Positions 12,053-27,700 are shown, counted from the first letter of the stretch. The stretch is 64,000 bases of DNA from Corythoichthys intestinalis (GCF_030265065.1 NC_080401.1:23898501-23962500); one strand, 5' to 3'. A program made the numbers and translations. The notes: generated from the sequence alone by a model not told the origin.

Positions 12053-12627
12053 CTGAAACATTTACATTGCAGCAACATTAACTTACAGTACATGCTCATG
12101 GGAGTAAAAAATTAACATACACTTGTCCTCTCTCAGGCTTAACACAATGCATCATTAAGCAAAAGATCTAAAAATCTAATGTGTGAGTGTATTTGTCAAA
12201 CTGTCCATTTTTTATCTAGATTGTGAAGAAATGAGCATTTTACCTATATTTCAGAGTGTCAAGAAAATAAGTAAAGATTCATGTATAACGCTAAGAAGTA
12301 GTTTTACCAAATTTGAATGAAATTCAGTTGGAACAAGACAGAAAAGTTGGGATGAAATAAGTCCAAAATTTTTTACATGCAATAACGGTTTCAGACTAAC
12401 ATGAGACACAATAGAACCCAATAACAAACTGATTAAAGTGTCAGTCCCTCTAGATGTGTAGGATAAAATAAATACAGCTATTTATAAATTTCCATAAAGT
12501 TTTACAGTTGAATGGTGGCTAGGAAAATAAGGAAGTATTTAAAAAAAAAAAATCATTAGAGGTGATTTTGAGCATCCATCTTGAAAAATCAGTCCCCTGG
12601 TGGTAGTCCAACTACGGCCATTGTTGT

Positions 12628-14854
<2,227 letters not shown>

Positions 14855-15451
14855 CGTGTCAACATTAGTTATCGACGTACTTCCGTAATCGTCACCATGA
14901 AATGTGACCAATCGGAGCTCAGTATGCTCGAAGTTCCTGTACAATAATTTACCCTGACTTTTGTTTACCAGGTAAGTTCGTTTACTTGTCAGTCAACACT
15001 CAACACCTACGATTATATTGTTAACACACTTCAACATATATTTTTGGTTGTTTTTATTTTATTTTATTTTCAAAAATCGGGCAAAGACTTTAGACAGTTT
15101 AGTTGAGAAGTGTCTTTTTGCATAAAAATAGGCCTGCCTTAGAAATGTAAAACAAATATTGAACTAAAACCTGTCACACGAAAATGCTTTCGTGTGACAG
15201 TGTTTAGGACAACGGCTAAATCTAACTTTGGCTTTTTACTGCAAATAGAAGGATAAAACGGTGAGTTTTTCTACTATTCACTGAGATCCTGGCAAAAAAC
15301 AACAACAACAACAACAACAAAAAACACCTAAATTACTGTTTGGCTTGAATCATGTATACTATTTTTCCCCGCTTGTGTATTGGGGTTTCTTGAAATAGGA
15401 CGAATTTTGCAGCACAATAACAATAAACTTGTCTGTGTTGTGGCATGCGTC
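14855..15451. other. smim7 upstream region
   Basis: Immediately upstream of the smim7 start. No TATA box is placed convincingly. It contains an (AAC)n microsatellite at about 15298-15321 and otherwise unremarkable AT-rich sequence. Confidence 0.4.
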
Positions 15452-16330
15452 CATAGGTGGGTGAAGTAGGCAAACATTTTACTCGAGTAGCGTTACTTCA
15501 AAATAATATTACTCAAGTAAAAGTAAAAGTAGTCATCCAAAAAATGTACTCAAGTACAAGTAAAAAAATATTTGCTGAAAAGAATACTAAATTAATGAGT
15601 AACATTATGAGTAACGGCTTAGGATGTTTGATTTTTTTTTTTAATTTTTTTTAAACAATGGTATTTTTTTCCCAGCACAAAGTTATATATGAATTGTTAT
15701 ATTTGAACTGTTATTATTGTTATACTGTTCTATAACCTATTACATAACCACATTAAGCCAAAGGGGAAAAAACCAAATCATTGGATTCTGGTGAGGGGAA
15801 AAAAATCTACAGAAATGAAACATTATCTTTCCAAAGCGCATTAGTGCTTTCTAGTGGAGAAAACATACTTCCTATTATGGAACTAAAAGGATCATATTTT
15901 TGGTTTTCCGTGGTCAACCGATGCCAAATAAAAACTGGGAGAGAGGTTAAAACCCACGCTTTTGTGTCCTTTTGGCGGCAGCGCTCTATGTTAAATACTT
16001 CATTTTTCATGATGGCGTGATCATAGAACGGCAAGCTTGAGTCTGATTGGTATAATGAAGTCATGTGATTATTGTTGCTACGTCTGATTGGTGAAACTGG
16101 TAAAGCCGCCGTTGGCATCTCAGGCAAAAAAAAAAAGAAAAAAAAAAAGTAAAATCTGATATGTAGAATAAAGAGCAAAAATGAAATGACTAGTGTAGCC
16201 CAAAGTAGGGGAGTAAGAGTTGTGTTTCTTCTTCACAAATCTACTCAAGTGAGAGTAAAAAGTATGGCTTTCTATAACTACTCTACGGAAGTACATTTTT
16301 CTCAAAACGTTACTCAAGTAAATGTAGAAG
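15452..16330. mobile_element. Copy of the hAT element 1 family, right end lost
   Basis: Starts CATAGGTGGGTGAAGTAGGC, a one-base variant of the CAGAGGTGGG end. It shares ACTCAAGTA motifs and the internal block CTGATTGGTATAATGAAGTC with the other copies. The right end stops in CAAGTAAATGTAGAAGG without a TIR. Open frames inside are artefacts of the repeat. Confidence 0.75.
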
Positions 16331-16801
16331 GTACATCCACATGTGGTACGTCTGGGTGATACGACCCTGATATGTTTTCATAAAAAGTTTTTTTCCCCCC
16401 TGAATATGCACGGCTGCAAGAGAAAATACAAATTTAATGACAGGGAAAAAAATTAACTCTTTCAGTGCCATTGACAATGATAGATGTCCAATCTGGGGCA
16501 CGCAGGCATGTGGGTCTTTTCATCCTTCTGCTGTGAATTTAAATTAATTTGTCAGTAGTTAGATTTCCAATCTGTTTATCAACTATAGCTGAAATACAGG
16601 GTAAAGGGCCCTTTAAGTAGTGTCCTTCTGTACAAATGCATTCTTGAAATCTACTGTTGACTGCTGTTGAAAACAATGGAATTTTTGAAGTGCGTATTGG
16701 CAGACATGAGCAATTGGCAGCACTGCAGGACAGTGACCTTGAGCAAGCAAATACTCTACAATTTTAGTAACCAATTCAGGATGAAATTCACAGTATCAGT
16801 A

Positions 16802-17475
16802 CAGTCATTCCGCGCTACTTCGCGCTTCAAACTTCGCCCCCTCAGTCCATCGGAGATTTTTTTTTTCAATTAGAAAAAAAACCAATACTGATGAGCTGTC
16901 CCGAGCCGATAGCTTAGTATCACTCTCCATCCCTCCCTCCCTTCCTCTCCATGCTCTTTGTTCATCAGTTAGTGCACTGGAGTTGCTTATTTAAGTTAAC
17001 GATGATTGACAGACATTTAATGTTTGATCTTGCCACAGATGCCTGGAAGCCGAAGCTTCAAAGCGCTGCATATGTCAGTCATCATTTAATTTGTTAAACA
17101 GTTGCTGTGGCAACTCATTGTGTGTAAAGGAGCAGCTTGAGCGGATTTGAGTGGACTCAATCAATGAAGCATTTAATAAAGACAAGCGTTTTTATACTTT
17201 ATTCTTGTTTAAAAAATATTTGGAGGGACTGTAACATGTTTAAAACTTATAATTATTACATTTGAAGTGCTTAAAAACCATTTATTAAAATATATACACT
17301 GTATAGATAAGTTTTTTTTATTAGATTTTGGGGAAAAAAGTGAAAAAACATGTCTTATATGTATGTCTTTCAATGCTAAATCTGAATAAATACATTGAAC
17401 ACACTAAAAAGTGCTACTTCGCGGTTTTTCACTTATCGCGGCGGGTTCTTATCCGCGAAAAACGACGGATCACTG
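16802..17475 (+). mobile_element. TA-flanked (Tigger-like) MITE, copy 1
   Basis: Starts CAGTCATTCCGCGCTACTTC and ends GACGGATCACTG, flanked by TA at 16800-16801 and 17476-17477. The internal block TGATTGACAGACATTTAATG matches the element at 53949-54653 along most of its length. No transposase. The superfamily (Tc/mariner, Tigger-like) is inferred from TA duplications and end sequence. Confidence 0.8.
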
Positions 17476-17689
17476 TATTGTGACACTGTCTTGTTTAGGA
17501 GTGGGAACCTCTTGGTACCTCACGATACGATACGATTTGCGATACAAAGCTCACGATAACGATGATCTGATGATATGGCGATACAACGATTATCGATACA
17601 TTGGTCAGGAAATCATTCTAGGATATTCTACAAACAAGTAATACACAGGAAAACAAGCTTCTGCTGTGAATTGGAATGAGTTTATCACT

Positions 17690-17790
17690 AGTAGACGTCC
17701 AATCCATTTGAACTGGGAGGGTGGCAGCGAATGAACATTCGTTCATTCGCTGCCATCCCTCCCACTTCAAACGGATTGAATGTCTATGGC
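17690..17790. repeat. Foldback hairpin of about 100 nt
   Basis: The arms GGGAGGGTGGCAGCGAATGA and TCATTCGCTGCCATCCCTCC meet around 17737 with a tiny loop. The stem extends outward through GTCCAATCCATTTGAA / TTCAAACGGATTGAATG. It is probably a head-to-head arrangement of the dispersed ACTGGGAGGG repeat. Confidence 0.75.
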
Positions 17791-18105
17791 CGGTAGTGGC
17801 AGCCAGTGCCAGGCAATGAGGTAATTTTGGGCTATTTAAGGTCATTTACCTGTTGATATTGGGGTATTTTATGGGTCATTTCCTGTTTGAGTTACAGAAC
17901 AGGAAGTGACCTGGGAATCACCCAAATGAATAGGCAGTGACTCAAACTCAACAGGAAATGACCTGTACATGCCCTAAAATGAACAGCAGGTGACCTGTAA
18001 ATGCCCTGAAAATCGGACAGAATTACTGTGAATGCTCTCGTTTTGAATGAACGAACGTTCCCAGTCTAAATGGATTGGGCGTCGAACACAGTCAATGCAG
18101 CCTTA

Positions 18106-20477
18106 AGCCTGAGTTATACTCCCAGCGACTACGGCGTCATTCGACATGTGATAGTTCTCCGGCCAGGTGACGAGTTGCTCTGTAATACACCGCCAAGCCA
18201 CTAGAGGGGTGTGGCGTTATGTTTGTACGGTTTTGGGGCATGATTGTTGACTTCCTCTTGTCTAGTTTAACGGAGAAAAAATAAACAATGCAAGATGGAA
18301 CGCTTGAATGTGGATCTTCAGCTCATCAACATTGAATAAATGTTGATCATACAAATGTTGATGCGCAGGCGACGCAGAAAATGGTTTTGAGGCGGTCTGT
18401 CCAACGTTTGATGCCGCATAGAGTTCTAGCCTCGGGTGCAAACCAGCTAGTTGTAGCGGCTAGCTTCAAACTGGATTCAGATTCAGAATATTTATTGTCA
18501 TTATTACAAAAAAGCACAACGAAACTTTGTTTGGAGCATCCATCCAGCTCATACAGCTAAGTTGGTAAAGTGCAAAGTGCAACCCCATAAAATAAATACC
18601 CGTCAGTACCAAGTGTAGACATTGACACAGTTTTGGACATATGTACAGCAAAGATTCAACAGCAGCATGAGGTCATGTCAGTGCTAAAGTGCAGAGCAAA
18701 AATATACCAGTTGAAAACAGGCAAAAATCAGTGCAAAACCCAGATAAGTTAATCAAGTATAATCAAGTACAGCCTACTGGTTGTCAACCAATGGGTAAGT
18801 GTCAGGGAGGAGGAAATAGTGGATAGTGACATACTGCAACAATGCAAACCAGCTCAGAGTTATTGTTGTTGGTGGATGTGGATTATTGTCCATAAGAGGG
18901 GGACAGAGAGGGGAGAGGGGCAGAGTTCAGTAGCCTCACAGCCTGTGGGTACAGACTGTTGGACAGTCGTGATGTTCTGGCCTGTATGGACCTGTACCTT
19001 CTCCCTGAGGGCAGTAGGTGGAAAAGATTGTGAGCAGGATGGTGCTGGTCTCGCAGGATGTTGAGCACTCTTCTCATACAGCGATTGGAGTAGATGGTGC
19101 TGATCTCAGGGAGAGTCATTCCCATAATTCTCCCGACAGCTCTTACCACGTGCTGGAGCGCCTGCTGGTCTGCCTTAGTGCAGCTGGAAAACCACACTAA
19201 AGATCCGTATGCCAGAACACTGCTGATGGCACAGTTGTAAAAGTTCACCATCAGTGGTCTGGGGATGTTAGTGCTCTTCAGCTTCCTCAGGTAATAGAGG
19301 CGTTGTTGTGCCTTGCTCACCGCTGTGGAGATGTGGTCCCCCCAGGACAGGTCCTCAGTCACTGTTACCCCCAGGAATTTGAAGCTTCTCACCTTCTCCA
19401 CCACATCGTTGCCGATAGTAAGAGGCTGATGGATGATGTGACTCCCCTTACGGAAATCCACCACGATCTCCTTGGGTTTCTTTGTGTTTAGAGCCAAGTT
19501 GTTTTTGTGACACCATGACTCCAGATGTTGCACCTCTCTTCTGTAGTCCATTTCATCGTCATTGGAGATGAGTCCGAGCACTGTGGTGTCGTCGGCAAAC
19601 TTGACGAAACTGGCGTCGAGCACTGTGTCCAGCGTTTTGTCCGAGGTCTGCAAAGCCCTCCAGCCCAATTTGTTTGCCGTGTCCTACAACCAGCCAGTGG
19701 GAAGCCATATCAGGTTTCTGGCGTCTATTGAACTTCCCAAACTGCGTTGGAAGCCTTGATGTTAACGTTATCATAAAAGCACCGAGGCACTCTCAATCAG
19801 TGATGATATATCGTGTGTGAACTGTCTATTGTTGAAAATTAAATATCAAAACAACTCTTTTGACACCAAACCAGTGCTTTATTCTTCATATACTTGAAGT
19901 GTGACACGTAAATAAGTCAGACTCACAGCAAACATATGTACACAACAAATGATGAAGTGCACCAACCAAAAATACGACATAAAGTGATAAAAAAACTGGC
20001 AGTTTTTGGCCGACTGGGTCACTGCTTCGTGTGGCCATTCGATTCCGAACACACACATAGTGTATTTGTCCCGGTGGTTCTTCCTTTTTAAAAAAAAAAA
20101 TTTTTTTTAAATTTTATTATTCAATCGCTGGCTGACCTCCAGCCCCGTATTTTCAGCAATCTCCTCCCACGAATTGCTTGCCATTTGACAATCTTCATAA
20201 TGTCTTGATGAGACATTGTAGAAGTTCTCGTACTTGCTCTTCGTTGATACTCTCGTCGGTTTGGTCCATTTTTGCGTGTAGAAAATTAATGTTTGAGAAT
20301 GACGGTGATTTCGCACTGAACCGGAAACAGCAGTCTGAGCGGACCAATCATAGTCCGTTTCCACCGTGTCATACGCGTCTACGCGACGCGAAGGTTAGAA
20401 AATTCGAGAGGAGCGCAGGGTCGTAACTTGGGTCTTCCTGGACGGCGCAGGTCTGACGCGGAGGTATAACTCGGCCT
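18106..20477 (-). mobile_element. PIF/Harbinger-type element with MADF fragment
   Basis: Ends AGCCTGAGTTATACT and TATAACTCGGCCT with a 3-bp TTA duplication (18103-18105, 20478-20480), as expected of Harbinger. The minus strand at 20107-20364 encodes part of the element's Myb/SANT- or MADF-like protein (DCQMASNSWEEIAENTGLEV). No DDE transposase remains. It shares ends and the MADF piece with the 47289-47992 copy. A LINE fragment interrupts it at about 18463-19625. Confidence 0.8.
18463..19625 (-). mobile_element. LINE fragment (L2-like), 5'-truncated, inside Harbinger
   Basis: Minus-strand reverse transcriptase frame whose LINE-derived part begins near 19625 and runs to 18883. It contains the catalytic box FADDTT, then LNTKKPKEIVVDFRK, FKFLGV, SKAQQRLYYLRKLK and the C-terminal LPSGRRYRS. 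The 3' UTR runs to about 18465 and ends GACAATAAATATTCTGAATC. The 5' part of the RT and any endonuclease are missing, as is usual after incomplete reverse transcription. Clade (L2/CR1-like) is by motif recognition only. The upstream residues of the open frame come from Harbinger sequence, not from the LINE. Confidence 0.8.
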
Positions 20478-20811
20478 TTAGAGTTAACTGAGACACTACT
20501 ATGGTGGAAGATTTTGGTAGCAACTTGTTGGTTCATTTTATTTGATTTTTTTTAGACATTGAAACCTTTTTAAAACGATGTCTCGATTCTTGGCAGGAGC
20601 ATATTGATAACCTTTTGGGATACAAAGTATCACGATATATTACCATTTCAATATTTTGTCCCACCCCTAGTCTTGTCAAACAGGACTGCCTAGTGTAGTA
20701 TAGTGTAGTGTGCAATATTTCGTATATATTTTTTCATTAACACACATTGCAGATTAAGACATTATAAGTTTGCAGTCTGAAAGTTAGTATAAGTCAATAC
20801 TTTGATATTCA

Positions 20812-20990
20812 ATATTTTGCATTGATCATTTAGCCTTTCAATGAATTAGATGCATATTCGTGAGAAATGTAGCCCTGACCCACGTTCACCCAATCTGTTT
20901 GGTCTTATTAATGTCCCGTCCCCAGCAAAAAGTGTGCGTACATACAGGTTATGCTGTTATATCGACCAATACTGAGACCAAACCTAAGCC
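20812..20990 (-). repeat. Dispersed repeat family R1, copy B (inverted)
   Basis: Inverted relative to the 31021-31190 copy over about 170 bp. Shared blocks include TAGGTTTGGTCTC, AGGGCTACATTTCTCACGAA and GGCTAAATGATCAATGCA (reverse complement here). Confidence 0.72.
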
Positions 20991-21730
20991 CTTGGTTTTG
21001 TCTCATTGTAGTTTCAATATGTCTTACTATTCTATGTTCTGTTTTGTCATCTTGTTATTAAATGTTTACCTTCTCCTGTCTAAATGAGAGAATAAAACAA
21101 TTTGCTGTTTATTGCAGCACACAAAAAAAACAGCTTCTTCTACAATAGCAGCCTACAGGAACTTTCACTTGGTATTTCATTTGGTGTTATAGTGCCATCT
21201 AGTGTCAACAAGTGACCACTGTCTTTTTGTTTGTCGTTTCGTTTGTTGATCGTTATAACGCGTATCTTCTGTCTTTTATCTCGGGGGGCGTATCAACATC
21301 CGATTATACTATTACATGTGCAGGGCACGCCATATTTAATCCGCTATGAAAAGAAAAATTATATGTCGTCTCAGTGTTGTTTCGTTGAATGTGTTTCTCC
21401 ACCAGACCCCCCACTAGCGACGTTGGGAGCTGAAGACGTCAGCTGCCGTGCAAACCTGTCACCTAAAAATCGGAGCAGCCGGCCCCCGGCACATGCCATG
21501 ATGAGGATGAAGATGGTTCGAGTAGTGATGATGATGATGATGATGATGATCTTGGGGGGATGAGTGGTATTAATAGGAAGGCTTGAGCGTCTCAATCTTT
21601 CTCTGTCGAGGCTAGAGGGGCTTTGTGGAGAGTCCGTGGACCGGGGTGCGGGGAGGGGGTCTTCCGATCCTGATTGTGCAGTTGGACATTAATACCAGTG
21701 AGGAATCACCCGCATAATAACACGGGCGAG
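20991..21730 (+). promoter_or_regulatory. tmem38a upstream region and 5' UTR
   Basis: Sequence becomes GC-richer from about 21410 towards the ATG at 21731, consistent with a promoter and 5' UTR. A (GAT)n microsatellite lies at 21526-21550 and a G-rich stretch at 21640-21660. No TATA box is obvious. The transcription start cannot be fixed from sequence alone. Confidence 0.45.
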
Positions 21731-24700
21731 ATGGATGTGCTGGCTGCCCTCAATTTGGGTGATTTAGCGATAGCTTTCTCCAAAATGGGAATGTTTCCTG
21801 TCTTTGATGTGGCTTATTACATCGTGTCCATCCTCTACCTCAAGTATGAGCCAGGTGAGAATTGATTTATTTAATGGGTTGTTTGACTCATTTAGTGTCG
21901 ATATTTTTAAAAATGCTATACATTTTATTCAGACACATTTTGCTATCCTAAAATAAAAGTGCATAGTTAAATTTCTTGTGATAACCACTGTCTGTTCAAA
22001 TACCCCTAAAAGGACTTTCTGCTGATTTTACATGGCAAGTGCCCTTTTTCCACCAACAGTTTGACCTGTTACATAAAGTGTGCAGCTGTGAAAGCTCGGC
22101 TTGCTTCAGTCTGAGGAAAAGTTTGACCCCATTCACATACACAGAGGAAATTACTGAAGTGAATTAAAACACTTAGGGTATTGACATTGTCCAGTTTTAA
22201 GTCCTTTGAGCGACAGAGCCTTAGGTGGATGAAATGCGAGCAAAGGCCCACGCATGCCAGAAACTTGGGCAAAAAATAGAAAGGCCTGAAATAGATGTTA
22301 GTGGGCCTGTAAAGCCCCCCTCGCTCTTGTAGCTTTCAGGATTTATTATGTGCTATGTGGACTGAATGTTAAGTAAACATGGAACAATTTAGTCTGCTTT
22401 TTACTGAGGGAAATGTTGCTTCTTACTTTGCAGGAAGACTACATTGATGTTTCATTTCTTTTCATCTGAATATTTTAGACACATGAGGTCACACATATAA
22501 CACAAAATATTGAAATTGAACTCTTTCAGTGCCATTGACAATGATAGACAGACAACTAGAGTCCTGCAATTTATGGCTCCAGAGCCGTACGTGGATCTTT
22601 CTGATGTGACTGTAAATTGTCACAATGTAGATATCTAATCCACTTGAACTGTCGTCATTAGTGGCAGCCAAATAGTCAATTTAAAATGTATTATGAAATT
22701 TAGGATGATACCAGAAGTAGGGGCTTCAGAAGCTGCGCTGCAACATTTCAGGTAGGGTTGGGGTTAAGATGTGCCTTGCTCAAGGACATGGGAACAGTAG
22801 TCAGGAAAGAGATGCGGATCCCCTAACATCTAGCTGCGTTTTTTTTTTTTTTCATTTAAGTCGTAACTATTGTATAATACTGAGTACTGTAAACTAGGCA
22901 TGTGCCGGAATGAAATTCTGACGGTATGATATCCTCAAGCCAAAATATCACCATTTCAAGGTATCACGGTATTGCATTTACATGTTACATACATGTTACA
23001 TACAGAGGCGTAGCAAGGGTCCCCGGAGGCCCCAGGCAACAAGCAACATGGGGCCCTTCGAGCATGTGCAAGTAAGGGGGACAGTTGAACTTGAAGCAAT
23101 AGAAGAAAGAGTAGCAACACAAACATACCACCATCGGATGCAGAGGTATATTGTGTGAAATCAGTAGTCAGATTGGCCCTACGACCCACCAAATTCAAAT
23201 TATTCCGTAAAAAACACTGATTAGTGGACTACCGACCGAAATGAGTATTAAATTTGCTAATAAAATTGTTTAGGATTATTTTAAATGCATATAAGTTATA
23301 TTTTTCTTATACAGTATTCGACGAGGAATATGATAGACCCATTAATAGACATTTTTGTTGAAAAATCACCATTTCTTTAAGTAGTCACATGAATAATGAG
23401 TTGGCCTGTGAAAATCAACATAAAACAACTCCGCAAGGACTTTCCATTGAGTACTTGGTGTGTCACTCTTTTTAAACAATTATTTGGTATTAATAACTGA
23501 TTGGACTATCTTAAACATGTATACCTCTGGGGGCCCCTGCTGGCTGCGAGCCCTAGGCAATTGCCTGGTTTGCCTAATGGGATGCGACACATCTGATTAC
23601 ATAAAAAGTGTTACTTTGAGATAGCTGGGTTTAAAAAAAAACAAACAAACATTGAACAGGATTTTATTTTTCAAAATATATTAGCAAATTGGAACATAAG
23701 TTCAATGTTAAGTTAAAATAAATTAAAAATATATATATTATAAATAAAATTAAAATAAATGCTGTCGGTGAGCCTAAACCCACAGCCACAGCTCGACATT
23801 ATTACCATCAGAACAAAAATAATTGAATTATTCTCCACAAAAAGCACGTGGGTATGACTTGTATCATGTTTACATTATACACAGACTCTATTTCTCAACA
23901 CAGACAGTTGCCAGAGAGAAAAAAACACCACATTTTACCACCTCTAGACACACTAAACATGCTGCACTTAACTCTCGTAGCTGGTGGGAAACGTTCATGA
24001 AAGTGTTTCCTAACCTTTAATTTTGTATAAATGCAAAATCATATTGAGATATTGCCTCCTCGGCAGCCATGCTCTGCAAACATGTTTTACATCTCAGTTG
24101 GCCCTCCTCCTCAAAACCGTGGCCGTCTGTAACTTTTCTGTAGCCAAAGTATTCCCATACCAGCAATTTAGTTTTCTTCGATGGGGGATAAAGTTCAAGG
24201 GTTTCACCTCCTCCAGTTGCACAGCTGACTCACTGACACTGAGCAACAACCGGTGGGGGAGGGTTGAGCCGTGCAGTTAGACGTGAGGGATTTCTCCATG
24301 CATTTTTTGGGACATAAAAAATAGCTAACACGTTAGGGACGGTATGAAGTAAATTTGTATTGCGGTTTTGAAACCTTGACGTTGTCACACCACGGTATAC
24401 CTTGAACCCGGTAATCGGCACTTCTACTGTAAACTATGAAAGAAATTGCCTTTTTTAAATAGTTGTGCTACAAGTCTGACACATACACAAATATATATAT
24501 ATTTTACTAAACAAACCTCCGCGACCCTCGTGAGGACAAGCGGCATGGAAAATGAATGAATGAATGAAAGATTTTTAAAGTGAGTGAAGAACATATCTAC
24601 TGCAAATGTAAAATGTGATTTCATGTCTTTGGTGGGACTCAGGCATTAAATCTTCAAATTTGTGTCATGTATTGTTCAGAAAAAAGTTTGCCAGTCAAAT

Positions 24701-27700
24701 GAGTCATGTTGCCATTTATTTGCATGATTTCATTTTACATCCTATGAGTGCAGCTTTCTTGTACGACACACTGTAAGACCTCAAAGGGGTCAACACTGGT
24801 GTAAGGATAGGAGATACAAGTGTTGGGGTCAAGGGTTTACGACACGTACGACACATGCAAGGTGGGGGAGGAAGAAGTGAAGAAGAATCTATTCTTAGGG
24901 TGGCATTTCTTCGCATCAGATTGCTTTAAAAGTGAGCTCCACAACACCCTCACACACCTGTTGTTGGACATTTGTGAGAAACAGTTACACTCTGCTTACT
25001 GCTTTATTAACTGTCTTGGCTACATGCACTTAATGTTAGAACCACTGTGTTGTGTCTTTAATCATGCTGCAATGATCAGCTGATTATTTGATTCAAGTGC
25101 GTTGGAGGAGGTAGGGCTTGTCTTGGGCACCCCTACTCAAGCAGAATGCAATCGATTGATGCATTTCTATGCACTTCACTTTAATGTATATGTTGCTTGT
25201 CATCCCGACAACAATTGAACAAGCAATTCTTCTTAACATCAATAAATTAATAGACATAGTTTAACCTCATTGTTTTTTATCACGACTGTGCACTTTAAGG
25301 ATTTATTGTACTATATGAGTTGGTAAATAGTGAGCGAACAAATAGGAAGATTTTATCATATCCTATCAGGAGCGTGCACTTGATGGGGGTCAGGGTGTGG
25401 ATGCAGATACAGCACATAGACACACGCGGCTTACACTGATAGCAGCTTGTGAAGTTCATTGCATCGTGTTTAAGGTCACAGAAAGTAACAGAAATACCAG
25501 GCACTGAAAGGAGCAAAAAGAGAATGCTCATATTTTGTGGTCATTTTATTGCCAATCCAATAACTTAATCAATTTATTAAAACGTGTATAGAAAATGTGA
25601 TCTCAAAAAATTGAATTAAATAAAAGAACTACATCACCTCAATTGAGCAAACTGAACTTCAGTTGGGATGTTGTTATTGTTGTGTTGGACATCTCCCCGC
25701 GTAGAAGGAATTGCAGTAACCCGGTAGTATTCGTCGAGTGACAGTGACAATCTATGTCAGGGGTCGGGAACCTTTTTGCCTGAGAGAGCCATGAACACCA
25801 CATTATTTAAATGTAAATCCGCGAGATTCATACAATATGTTTAAAACTAAAAATACAAGTAATGTGTGCATTTTAAGTAATTTCAAGACTTTTAAAGTAC
25901 AAGGGTTTGGGTTAGTCTCTGAATTGTTTTTAATAACATCGTTATGCTGTTGCTAATCAATAATGACGTATTTCTTACCATTAATGCGACTTCTGGTGCT
26001 GCATGGTTTTGCTGATGATTTTGCTTCATGCAGGCGTTGAGAAACTTAGGATGTGTCTCTTTTCATGTTTACGAAGCGCCACGAATCCTGTTTTACCACA
26101 CCACGCACGGAGCACAATCAGTACACACCGAAACAAGTTTATCAATCGGTAGATTTTTTTTTTAGCGAACTCAGTGAAGGACTTCAATACAGTGGGGCAA
26201 ATAAGTATTTAGTCAACCATTAATTGTGCAAGTTCTCCCACTTAAAAAAATATTGAAGAGGCCTGTAATTGTCAACATGGGTAAACCTCAACCATGAGAG
26301 ACAGAATATGGAAAAAAAACAGAAAATGACATTGTTTGATTTTTAAAGAATTTATTTGCAAATCATGATGGAAAATAAGTATTTGGTCTATACCAAAAGT
26401 TCATCTCAATACTTTGTTATGTACCCTTTGTAGGCAATAACGGAGGCCAAACATTTTCTGTAACTCTTCACAAGCTTTTCACACACTGTTGCTGGTATTT
26501 TGACCCATTCTCCTTTATAGCAGTCATGTTTTGTGGCTGTCGTTGGGCAACACGGACTTTCAACTCCCTCCTCACCCTGTGGCATCAAAATGATAACAAG
26601 AACGGTGAGCAAAAATCCCAGAACCACACAGGGGGACCTAGTGAATGACCTACAGAGAGCTGGGACCACAGTATCAAAGGCTACTATCAGTAACACAATG
26701 CGCCGCCAGGGACTCAAACCCTGCACTGCCAGACGTGTCCCCCTGCTAAAGAAAGTACACTTCCAGGCGCGTCTGCGGTTCGCTAGAGAGCATTTGGATG
26801 ATCCAGAAGAGGACTGGGAGAATGTGTTATGGTCAGATGAAACCAAAATAGAACTTTTTGGTAGAAACACATGTTCTCTTGTTTGGAGGAAAAAGAATAC
26901 TGAATTGCACGGGCCAAAATACCAGCAACAGTTTGTGAAAAGCTTGTGAAGAGTTACAGAAAATGTTTGGCCTTCGTTATTGCCAAAAAAGGGTACATAA
27001 CAAAGTATTGAGATGAACTTTTGGTATTGACCAAATACTTATTTTCCAAAATGATTTGCAAATAAATTCTTTAAAAATCAAACAATGTGATTTTCTGTTT
27101 TTTTTTCCCACATTCTGTCTCTCATGGTTGAGGTTTAACCATATTGACAATTACAGGCCTCTCCAATATTTTCAAGTGGGAGAACTTGCACAATTAGTGG
27201 TTGACTAAATACTTATTTGCCCCACTGTAAATAAATAAATAAATCCCCCCCTCTTGTTGTCCCTTTCATAGTCAAAACCTTGAAATCACGCTAAATTGAG
27301 ATAAATTGCTTATGTCTGTTAACTTATCCAAAGCGAGAGGAAAAAACGGTGCCGCATTTTTGTCCTTCACTTGCGTTGCCTCAATTTGATTTTTAAATTA
27401 TGATGGTCTGTATCTGAAAAGTCGTCAAGAACTCTCCACAAAGGCAAATTCCTGTCAGAAAAGTACGATACTCCTTGTCTTTTTTTCTTTTTCCCCATCT
27501 TCTCAAAAGGGTTTCTAAAATTAGCAGACAAACGCGGAAAAAGGAAACTGAAAACAAGGGAAGTTTTCTTCACGCACATGCGCAAATTGGCCGCTATTTT
27601 CGACAGCAAAAACAGCGATCCCACTTGAACAGTGTCTCTGCCTCATCTGCCTTGCCAATGTGATTGATAGATAAGTAAAAATATAGATAAACATAGTACG

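Larger units (their letters stand above)
17496..20669. mobile_element. hAT element, outer layer of a three-level nest
   Basis: Starts TAGGAGTGGGAACC and ends GTCCCACCCCTA. The flanking 8-bp sequences are GTCTTGTT (17488-17495) and GTCTTGTC (20670-20677), 7/8 identical. Its own sequence has CACGATACGATACGAT near the left and TATCACGATATAT near the right end. A Harbinger element (18106-20477), itself holding a LINE, lies inside it. Confidence 0.8.

Noticed and set aside
15807-16178. 123-codon minus-strand frame
   Set aside because: Lies wholly inside a hAT MITE copy and has no protein resemblance.
18883-19668. 261-codon reverse transcriptase frame as retrovirus or LTR element
   Set aside because: The FADDTT context and C-terminal motifs are LINE-type; no LTRs, gag or integrase; ends in a LINE 3' tail.
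21674-21730. Upstream in-frame ATG for tmem38a
   Set aside because: Would add 19 residues unlike any TRIC-A N-terminus; the ATG at 21731 gives the conserved start.
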